Assembly (NCBI GenBank): GCA_905215225.1
Contig: CAJMPM010000028.1
Coordinates: 1-11,323, forward strand
Direction of reading: 5' to 3'
Source: an uncultured bacterium
GTDB lineage: Bacteria; Actinomycetota; Coriobacteriia; Coriobacteriales; Coriobacteriaceae
Length of the DNA stretch: 11,323 nucleotides
The translations under genes and the position numbers were made by a program. This document shows, in pieces, positions 6,357 through 11,323 of this stretch. The first letter of the stretch is position 1. Every line of letters begins with the position of its first letter. The notes below the pieces were generated by a model, which saw only the letters and a list, made by a program, of their open reading frames with translations, searched no databases and was not told the DNA's origin.

Positions 6357-7223
6357 TTAATTGACAATATGCGAGCTCATATAGTCGATAAAGCGCCTCG
6401 TGGCGATAGGCATGGTATCCCAGCTGCGCCAAGCTGCCACTACGTCGCGCGAGGGAGCATGCACGATGGGTCGCACACGAATATCGGCTCGCATGCCCTC
6501 CACAGTACGACGGTAGAGCATGCTCACGCCTAGGCCCTCCTCCACCATCGCCATGATGGTGTAGTCGTCAGTCACCTCACTCGTCACGTGCGGCGACAGC
6601 CCATGTGTCGCAAATGCATCGAGCACCAGGCTCTGTTCGCCCTCATCCAGCAGCACAAAGGGCTCGGACGCCAGGTCGGCGAGCGTCACCTTTTCCTTTG
6701 CCGCCAGCGGATGCGCGGCCGGCAACAATGCCACCAACTCGTCGTGATAGACCACGCGCTTCTCGAGCCCAGCGGTAAATCCGCGCGCCGTAAAACAAAA
6801 ATCAACCACGCCATCGTGCACCCACTGGGCGTTGCGCGTGTAATCGCCCTGCTTGAGGGTAAAGCGTACGCCCGGGTGCAGGGCTCCAAAATCGCGGATC
6901 ACGCGCGGCAATACGGTTCGACTCACGTTGGTAAACGTCGCGATGCGAATATCAGTCGACGAAAGCCCCAGCAGCTCCTGGCGCTTGCCCTCGAGCTCGG
7001 CCTCGGCAGTCACAATCTGGCGCAGGTACGGCAGATACTGTTTACCGTCGCGCGTAAGCGAGACGCCCTGCTTTCCGCGCTCGATAAGCGTGGTGCCCAG
7101 CTCGCGCTCGAGCGCCTTGACGGCCTGGCTCACCGCACTTTGCGTATAGCCCAACTCGTCCGCCGCGCCCTTAAGACTGCCGCGATTGACCACCATACAA
7201 ACAATCTGATACCGCGATGCCAT
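6357..7223 (-). CDS. LysR-family transcriptional regulator
   Basis: The 288-residue protein has standard LysR architecture. A winged helix-turn-helix occupies residues 1-60, with recognition-helix segment LGYTQSAVSQAVKALERELG (24-43) and wing GVSLTRDGKQYLP. A linker helix follows, then a periplasmic-binding-like effector domain with IRIATFTNVSRTVLPRVI (about 92-109) opening subdomain I. DYTIMAMVEEGLGVSMLY is the typical late segment. ATG 7223 follows GGAGG by 4 nt. It is transcribed away from the EamA permease with a 158-bp shared control region. By the usual LysR rule it probably regulates that permease and itself; the inducer is unknown. A minus-strand TATGAT (7294-7299) is a possible -10. 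Confidence 0.93.
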   Translation of the reverse strand: MASRYQIVCMVVNRGSLKGAADELGYTQSAVSQAVKALERELGTTLIERGKQGVSLTRDGKQYLPYLRQIVTAEAELEGKRQELLGLSSTDIRIATFTNVSRTVLPRVIRDFGALHPGVRFTLKQGDYTRNAQWVHDGVVDFCFTARGFTAGLEKRVVYHDELVALLPAAHPLAAKEKVTLADLASEPFVLLDEGEQSLVLDAFATHGLSPHVTSEVTDDYTIMAMVEEGLGVSMLYRRTVEGMRADIRVRPIVHAPSRDVVAAWRSWDTMPIATRRFIDYMSSHIVN

Positions 7224-7381
7224 CGTGCCTCCACATCAATGCAGCCGTAAAACGTTTTGCCAGCGCTTTTTCTGCCAACATTAGCGTTTCTTAATCATAC
7301 TGAAGATACATTCGCTTTACTACATCTATATCTGGGAGCAGAATCCTTTTTACGAAACCGTTCTGTAACAAAAGGAGTCCC
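7224..7381. promoter_or_regulatory. lysR/eamA divergent control region with AAAACGTTTT palindrome
   Basis: This 158-bp AT-richer gap separates the divergent regulator and permease. A perfect 10-bp palindrome, AAAACGTTTT, lies at 7249-7258, close to the lysR start, where an autoregulatory site is expected. A minus-strand TATGAT at 7294-7299 has only a poor partner 17 bp upstream. Plus-strand boxes for the permease are not clear; TATATC at 7327-7332 is the best I see. The permease ribosome site is AAAAGGAG at 7370-7377. Confidence 0.4.
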
Positions 7382-8284
7382 ATGGATCGCAAAAAAGCAA
7401 TCGCGCTCTCATTTTCCGTTCCCGTCGCATGGGGCTTTTCGTACCCCCTCATGAAGATCGGCATGGACAGCATGAACGCCACGAGCATCGTTGCGCTGCG
7501 CTGCATCATCGCCTTCGCGGCCTGCCTGCTGCTCTTCCACAAGCGCGCGTTCCGTATCAACCGCGACCTTATGGTCCGCGCCGCCATCATCGGCGCCATT
7601 ATGGCAACCGAGCTCACCTGCATGTGCCTGGGCTCCAGCCTCACCTCTGCCTCCACTGCCGGCTTTTTGCAGAGCCTGACGGTCGTGATCGTGCCGTTTG
7701 CCAACGCCGCCCTGCTGCGCCGCGCCCCCGAGCGCAAGGTGCTCGTCGGCACCGCCATCGTCACCTGCGGCATGTTGCTGCTCTCGGGCGCCGACTTTAC
7801 CAGCCTGAACCCGGGCGCGCTCATCATGCTGCTCTCCGCTTTTGTCTATGCCGGCCACATCATTGTGGCGAAGCGCTTTGTCGAAGATGTCGACCCGCTG
7901 GCTCTAGGCGTTTGGCAGCTGGGCTTCGGCGGCTTATTCTCGGGTATCGCCGCATGCGTCTTTGGCGGCTTCACCCTTCCCAGTACGCCCAGCGAGATTG
8001 TCGTTGTCGTCGCGCTCGCACTCATCTGCTCTGCCTATGGCTTTATCACCCAAACGCTCGTGCAGCCCCACGTGCCTGCCGAGACCACCGGCTTCGCCTT
8101 CTCGCTCGAGCCGGTATGCTCCGCCGTCTTCTCGTTCTTCCTGGTCGGCGAGGTCCTGAGCCCCATCGCCTTCTTTGGCGCCGCCCTCATCCTCACCGGC
8201 GTCATGGTGGCAACCGTCGAGCTTCCGCACCTTCGCGCACATGGACAGGCCCGTATGGCAGGAGCGCCCGAGCACGTCTCGTAG
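7382..8284 (+). CDS. EamA/DMT-superfamily permease
   Basis: The 300-residue protein has ten hydrophobic segments in two EamA repeats, roughly 5-135 and 145-285, as in RhaT/YdcZ/PecM-type drug/metabolite transporters. Typical marks are VAWGFSYPLMKIGMD in the first helix and TSASTAGFLQSLTVVIVPFANA around the fourth. A second-repeat end reads AFSLEPVCSAVFSFFLVGEVLSP, the conserved E-P-x-x-x-x-x-x-x-x-GE element. Export of amino acids or other small metabolites is common for this family; the substrate here is unknown. ATG 7382 follows AAAGGAG by 5-6 nt. It is divergent from the LysR gene, its likely regulator. A weak hairpin (8293-8316) without U-tract follows. Confidence 0.92.
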   Translation: MDRKKAIALSFSVPVAWGFSYPLMKIGMDSMNATSIVALRCIIAFAACLLLFHKRAFRINRDLMVRAAIIGAIMATELTCMCLGSSLTSASTAGFLQSLTVVIVPFANAALLRRAPERKVLVGTAIVTCGMLLLSGADFTSLNPGALIMLLSAFVYAGHIIVAKRFVEDVDPLALGVWQLGFGGLFSGIAACVFGGFTLPSTPSEIVVVVALALICSAYGFITQTLVQPHVPAETTGFAFSLEPVCSAVFSFFLVGEVLSPIAFFGAALILTGVMVATVELPHLRAHGQARMAGAPEHVS

Positions 8285-8331
8285 ACCCCACTCCTTATGC
8301 AGCCGCGGCATAAAGGTCACCGGTGCGCCTT

Positions 8332-8337
8332 TACAAT
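8332..8337 (+). promoter_or_regulatory. candidate -10 box of ung
   Basis: TACAAT, five of six consensus bases, lies 36 nt before the ung start. The region 17 bp upstream (around 8309) is AT-poor and has no clear -35. A short AGATGC/GCATCT hairpin (8338-8356) would lie at the start of the transcript. Confidence 0.35.
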
Positions 8338-8372
8338 AGATGCCAACAGAGCATCTGCCATAAAGGAGCCCC

Positions 8373-9098
8373 ATGGACACCGCAACCCGCGACCGCAACA
8401 TAGCAACTTGGTTGGGCAATGCGCCGCAGCCGGTACGTGACACTACGAACCAGCTGCTCGAGCGCATCGCCCTTTTGCGTGCCGAGCAGACTATCTACCC
8501 GGCACAAGACGACATCCTCAATGCCCTCGCCTATACGCCGGCCGACCAGGTCAAGGTTGTCATCCTGGGTCAAGACCCCTATCACGGGCCCAACCAGGCC
8601 ATGGGGCTGTCGTTCTCGGTCCCCGCGACGCAAACCAAGTTGCCGCCGAGCCTGCGCAACATCTATAAGGAGCTCAAAGCCGATCTGGGTTGCCCCATTC
8701 CCGCCACGGGAGACCTAACCCCATGGGCACAGCAGGGCGTCCTGCTTCTCAACACCACGCTCACCGTGCGCGAGCATGCCGCGAACTCGCACGCCAAACT
8801 GGGCTGGAGCACGCTCACCGACTACGTTATCGAACGCTGCTGCCAGCTGCCCCAGCCGGTCGTCTTTTTGGCATGGGGCCGCTTTGCCCAGCAGATGGTC
8901 GAAGGCAAGCTCGTCGCAACTGGTGCGGGCAAGACAACCGGCAAGTTCTGTCTGGCCTCTACGCACCCCTCGCCGCTTTCGGCCAACCGTGCCACGGCAG
9001 AACTCCCCGCCTTTATGGGATCGCGTCCCTTCTCGGCAGCCAATCGGCTACTCGAACAGCACGGCTCGACCCCCGTCAACTGGACTTGCCTCGGCTAA
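8373..9098 (+). CDS. ung: uracil-DNA glycosylase, family 1
   Basis: The 241-residue enzyme removes uracil from DNA at the start of base excision repair. Family-1 motifs are intact: GQDPYHG (66-72) with catalytic water-activating D68, then the uracil-stacking F82. LLLNTTLTV (124-132) carries the uracil-reading N127, and the HPSPLSANR loop (198-206) has catalytic H198 and the DNA-intercalating leucine. The C-terminus FSAANRLLEQHGSTPVNW is typical. A slightly longer segment between HPSPLSA and the terminal helix (ATAELPAFMGSR) replaces the shorter loop of E. coli Ung. ATG 8373 follows AAAGGAG at 5 nt. It is monocistronic and ends at a shared terminator. Confidence 0.97.
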   Translation: MDTATRDRNIATWLGNAPQPVRDTTNQLLERIALLRAEQTIYPAQDDILNALAYTPADQVKVVILGQDPYHGPNQAMGLSFSVPATQTKLPPSLRNIYKELKADLGCPIPATGDLTPWAQQGVLLLNTTLTVREHAANSHAKLGWSTLTDYVIERCCQLPQPVVFLAWGRFAQQMVEGKLVATGAGKTTGKFCLASTHPSPLSANRATAELPAFMGSRPFSAANRLLEQHGSTPVNWTCLG

Positions 9099-9113
9099 AA
9101 ATCGATACATCAA

Positions 9114-9147
9114 AAACGCGCCCGACGGCTTTCCATCGGGCGCGTTT
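9114..9147. terminator. bidirectional intrinsic terminator between ung and the dehydrogenase gene
   Basis: AAACGCGCCCGA (9114-9125) pairs perfectly with TCGGGCGCGTTT (9136-9147), with a mismatch and two more G-C pairs closing a 4-nt CTTT loop. The minus strand ends in a five-T run and the plus strand in GTTTCCT. It serves convergent ung and the short-chain dehydrogenase gene, whose stop is at 9149-9151. Confidence 0.88.
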
Positions 9148-9148
9148 C

Positions 9149-9829
9149 CTATTCGGGCCAAATAAATTGTGTGCGGCCGGCCTCGCCGCCATCGATCAGC
9201 AGGCTCTGCCCGGTCATAAACCGGTTGGTCACGCCCACAAAGTAGATCCACTCGGCGATCTCTTGGGCGGTGGCCCAGCGCTTAAGCGGCGTGAGCTCCA
9301 TAATCTGGTTCCACAGGTGTTCGTCTTCCATCACGCAACGGTTGAGCGGCGTGATAACGCCACCCGGGTCCACACTGTTGGCGATGGCCTGCGGCGCCAG
9401 ACGGTTTGCAAGGTTCTTGGTGTAGGCGATAACGCCGCCCTTGCTGGCAGCATAGGCGGGAAACTCCGATCCCGTATGTCCGCTCGCCGACCCCACATTG
9501 ACCACGGATTTGATAGCCGGCACCGGCTTGGCGGCGAGCCCCTTCCCCGCAAAGGCGTAGCGCTCGGTCACGTTGATGGTGCCATACAGGTTGGCGGCGA
9601 TGTCGTCAGCCGAATCCTGCGTACCGGCAACGTTCACGATTACCTGAGGTTCAAGATCGTCTGGAAACGCGTCCGGCTCGCGGACATCAACAATCAGATG
9701 GCGGTAGCGCTCGTGTTCGACCGCCGGCGACAGCAGATCAAAGCCCACGACCTCGTGGCCCTCGTCCAAAAAACGCTGCACGCATGCGGCTCCGATACCG
9801 CCCGAAGCGCCCGTGATCAAAACCCGCAT
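9149..9829 (-). CDS. short-chain dehydrogenase/reductase (SDR)
   Basis: The 226-residue protein is a classical SDR by motif. It has TGASGGIG (6-13) for cofactor binding, an acidic D31 at the end of the second strand (favouring NAD(H) over NADP(H), inferred) and NVAG (66-69). S114 in NVGSASG and Y126xxxK130 in YAASK complete the catalytic triad, with PGG (155-157) after them. It ends with a LIDGG signature (211-215), as in 3-alpha-hydroxysteroid dehydrogenase/FabG-like enzymes. Collinsella-type bacteria are known for bile-acid hydroxysteroid dehydrogenases, so a steroid substrate is possible, but nothing in the sequence fixes it. The start ATG 9829 uses a ribosome site whose TAAGGAG contains the upstream gene's stop codon; with only 9 bp between the genes, they are translated from one message. 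Confidence 0.9.
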   Translation of the reverse strand: MRVLITGASGGIGAACVQRFLDEGHEVVGFDLLSPAVEHERYRHLIVDVREPDAFPDDLEPQVIVNVAGTQDSADDIAANLYGTINVTERYAFAGKGLAAKPVPAIKSVVNVGSASGHTGSEFPAYAASKGGVIAYTKNLANRLAPQAIANSVDPGGVITPLNRCVMEDEHLWNQIMELTPLKRWATAQEIAEWIYFVGVTNRFMTGQSLLIDGGEAGRTQFIWPE

Positions 9830-9838
9830 ACTTGCTCC

Positions 9839-10561
9839 TTAGGCGGTTGCGTGGCGCTCGAGGTACTCGGCGCCCACGTTCTCGCGCTCCCAGCCGCGCA
9901 CGACCTTGTAGCCCACGGGGCTCAGGAAGACCTCGCACAGCAGCTCGGCGACGGCACCCGTTAGCGAGCACATAAGGACCTGCACCCAGGTCCAACCAAA
10001 GAACGTGTGGCTCACCACAATGGCAAAGACCAAGTTGTCGATAAACTGGCCAACACCCGTGGACACATAGGAGCGGAAGGCGAAGCTCGCAAAGTTATTC
10101 TTTTTGAGCATACGGCCGAGCGACTGGTTGAGCGTGGAGTTAACCACGGCAGAAACGAGCATTGCCAGCGAAGAGCCCAGCACCACGTACCAGGTGCCGC
10201 CGATGGTGGCGTTAAGGGCGCTGTTGACCTCGATCATGCCCGTGTCGTAGTAGGCGCCCCACATGCCGGGCGTGAGCGAGCATGCCCAAAAGCACAGGCT
10301 CACGGCCAGGTTGACCAGCAGCGCGAGGATAGAGATTTTGATGGATGCCTTGGCGCCAAAGCGCTTGCAGATCATGTCCTGGCACAAAAACGAAACCCAG
10401 CTCACCACAAAGCCGCAATCGAGTGCCAGATACGGCAGGCTGATAAGCTCTTTGTTGGCCAGCAGGTTCATCATGATGACGCTCACGAAAAACAGCGAAA
10501 CCGTTGCCGCGGGAATGCTCCGCAACAGGACCTTGTAGTCCTCCATGACCTTCTTGATCAT
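9839..10561 (-). CDS. VUT-family (YhhQ/DUF165) queuosine precursor transporter
   Basis: The 240-residue membrane protein has about six hydrophobic segments. VUT/YhhQ marks include a conserved D-x-x-C/E-x-x-x-G loop, seen as QDMICKRFGAKAS (61-73), and RSYVSTGVGQFIDNLVFAI in the second half. E. coli YhhQ imports preQ0/preQ1 for queuosine in tRNA wobble position 34. It differs from many homologues in having CKRFG where an acidic ExxYG is common. ATG 10561 follows AAAGGAG by 6 nt. A promoter with a 17-bp spacer and a structured leader precede it. It is the first gene of a two-gene message with the SDR. Other vitamin or nucleobase substrates are possible for the family. Confidence 0.88.
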   Translation of the reverse strand: MIKKVMEDYKVLLRSIPAATVSLFFVSVIMMNLLANKELISLPYLALDCGFVVSWVSFLCQDMICKRFGAKASIKISILALLVNLAVSLCFWACSLTPGMWGAYYDTGMIEVNSALNATIGGTWYVVLGSSLAMLVSAVVNSTLNQSLGRMLKKNNFASFAFRSYVSTGVGQFIDNLVFAIVVSHTFFGWTWVQVLMCSLTGAVAELLCEVFLSPVGYKVVRGWERENVGAEYLERHATA

Positions 10562-10567
10562 TATGTA

Positions 10568-10617
10568 CTCCTTTGGTTTTAGGTTTAACGAGCAGGATAT
10601 CGGACCCGAACTGCTCG
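10568..10617 (-). promoter_or_regulatory. structured leader of the VUT gene; preQ1-type riboswitch candidate
   Basis: On the minus strand CGAGCAG and CTGCTCG (10611-10617 / 10589-10595) form a perfect 7-bp stem with a 15-nt loop, UUCGGGUCCGAUAUC. An A-rich tail (GUUAAACCUAAAACC) then runs into the AAAGGAG ribosome site. Loop bases GGGU can pair with ACCU in the tail, or UCC with GGA of the ribosome site, giving an H-type pseudoknot. That stem, UUC-starting loop, A-rich tail and Shine-Dalgarno layout is the scheme of preQ1-I riboswitches. The consensus loop and tail are not matched closely, so this is a candidate only. Confidence 0.35.
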
Positions 10618-10646
10618 GACGCCCCGGTCTTGAGACGACGGTGGGT

Positions 10647-10675
10647 ATGATAGCCGCTCACGCGGCATCAGGCAA
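10647..10675 (-). promoter_or_regulatory. promoter of the VUT-SDR operon
   Basis: On the minus strand TTGCCT (10670-10675) is spaced exactly 17 bp from TATCAT (10647-10652). These match the -35 at four and the -10 at five of six bases. Transcription would start near 10640, giving a leader of about 80 nt that contains the stem described just upstream of the gene. Confidence 0.6.
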
Positions 10676-10684
10676 GCAATCGGC

Positions 10685-10708
10685 GCGGCGGCCCCGCAGG
10701 GCCACCGC
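10685..10708 (-). terminator. GC-rich hairpin after prfC
   Basis: Reading the minus strand, GCGGTGGCCC and GGGCCGCCGC form a 10-bp stem with one G-U pair and a 4-nt loop, beginning 9 nt after the prfC stop. There is no U-tract, so termination may be incomplete and prfC could read into the VUT operon. Confidence 0.5.
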
Positions 10709-10717
10709 ACTGGTGCG

Positions 10718-11323
10718 TTAAAACGCTACGTTGCCAAACTCCGACAGGATAAGGTCGGGGTTGTGGTCGGTTGCCCAGTCCACGTTCCACGGGCTCGTGA
10801 ACAGCAGCAGCTTACCGCCGCGCATGTCCTCGACGCGCAGCGTGTCGCGCGTGAGCGAAAGGCCCGGAATATCGATGGTATCGGGGTCGTTCTGGATCCA
10901 GCGGATGTCCGTATAGGGCAGCGGCTGGCGACGAACCTCGACACGGTACTCGGCCTTGAGGCGGCGCTCGAGTACCTCAAACTGCAGCACGCCGACCACG
11001 CCCACGATGACGCTCTCCATGCCGGCACCCAGCTCACGGAAGATCTGGATGGCACCCTCCTGGGCAAGCTCCTCCATGCCCTTGACGAACTGCTTGCGCT
11101 TGAGCGTGTCGCCCTGCGTAATGCGGGCGAACATCTCGGGGGCAAACGTCGGAATCTGCGGATACTGCACGTGGCGCTTGCCGGAGCACACGGTGTCGCC
11201 GATGCTAAAGATACCCGGATCGAACAGGCCCACGATATCGCCCTCGTACGCCTCGTCCTCGATGGCGCGGTCATCGGCCATCATCGACGTGCCCGTGGCA
11301 AGCTTGAGCTTGCGGTTGCCCTG
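10718..11323 (-). CDS. prfC: peptide chain release factor 3, C-terminal 201 residues (5' end outside window)
   Basis: The frame is open from the right edge to a TAA at 10718. RF3 is a GTPase that recycles RF1/RF2 from the ribosome after termination, and the full protein is about 530 residues. The visible part covers the end of domain II and domain III: EAYEGDIVGLFDPG, the IGDTV turn, PTFAPEMFARI, the LKRKQFVKGMEELAQEGAIQ segment, and VGVVGVLQFEVLERRLKAEY. These match RF3 rather than EF-G or the TetM group, which lack that VGVLQF/VL-RLK combination. The GTPase domain is not in the window. The C-terminus has the family's usual length. Confidence 0.95.
   Translation of the reverse strand, partial: QGNRKLKLATGTSMMADDRAIEDEAYEGDIVGLFDPGIFSIGDTVCSGKRHVQYPQIPTFAPEMFARITQGDTLKRKQFVKGMEELAQEGAIQIFRELGAGMESVIVGVVGVLQFEVLERRLKAEYRVEVRRQPLPYTDIRWIQNDPDTIDIPGLSLTRDTLRVEDMRGGKLLLFTSPWNVDWATDHNPDLILSEFGNVAF

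Noticed and set aside
7429..8313. 294-codon plus-strand frame overlapping the EamA permease
   Set aside because: Arg/His/Pro-rich shadow; the permease frame has a ribosome site and clear membrane helices.
8293..8316. CCTTATGC / GCATAAAGG hairpin after the EamA gene as a terminator
   Set aside because: The stem is only six clean pairs, needs a bulge to extend, and has no U-tract.
8690..9964. 424-codon plus-strand frame across ung, the terminator and the SDR gene
   Set aside because: It crosses a strong terminator and is antisense to the SDR and part of the VUT gene; no family resemblance.
10212..10661. Minus-strand frame starting with GTG upstream of the VUT gene, considered as a leader peptide
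   Set aside because: Its start lies upstream of the -10 box, so it would not be in the mapped transcript, and it continues out of frame through the transporter gene.

Overview
The window looks like an ordinary chromosomal stretch from a high-GC Gram-positive bacterium. Gene style, dense two-strand packing, A/G-rich ribosome binding sites (AAGGAG) and protein flavour suggest Coriobacteriia, most likely a gut Collinsella-type organism; this is recognition by eye, not a database result. I see no phage, plasmid, insertion sequence, CRISPR array, rRNA or tRNA.

Layout. 1-1120 (minus) is the N-terminal part of a TetM-like ribosomal-protection GTPase, cut by the left edge. It is followed by a 253-bp structured gap and a minus-strand GNAT acetyltransferase (1374-1862). 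A short divergent promoter region with a perfect 9-bp inverted repeat separates that gene from a plus-strand small cysteine-rich protein (1940-2236). Then come rsmJ (2285-2989, minus) and a 47-residue one-helix membrane protein upstream of it (3053-3196, minus), a four-helix membrane protein (3426-3827, plus), a bidirectional terminator and rlmA (3953-4768, minus). rlmA is bracketed by two REP-like inverted repeats, at 3918-3955 and 4822-4885; the second has perfect 23-bp arms. Next are a MATE efflux pump (4947-6329, plus), a LysR-type regulator (6357-7223, minus) divergent from an EamA/DMT permease (7382-8284, plus), and ung (8373-9098, plus). A strong bidirectional terminator separates ung from a minus-strand pair in which a VUT/YhhQ-type queuosine-precursor transporter (9839-10561) leads into a short-chain dehydrogenase (9149-9829). 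The right edge carries the C-terminal 201 residues of release factor 3 (prfC).

How the genes fit together. Five of the thirteen genes act on ribosome or tRNA function: the TetM-like GTPase, RF3, RsmJ (16S methylation), RlmA (23S methylation) and the queuosine-precursor transporter. They are not one operon, so this is a loose theme rather than a demonstrated system. The other genes are transport (MATE, EamA), DNA repair (Ung), regulation (LysR) and unknowns. The most unusual DNA is the pair of palindromic elements around rlmA, the structured leader of the VUT gene (a preQ1-riboswitch-like candidate) and the inverted repeat at 1884-1915. I did not find convincing evidence of a wholly new biological system.
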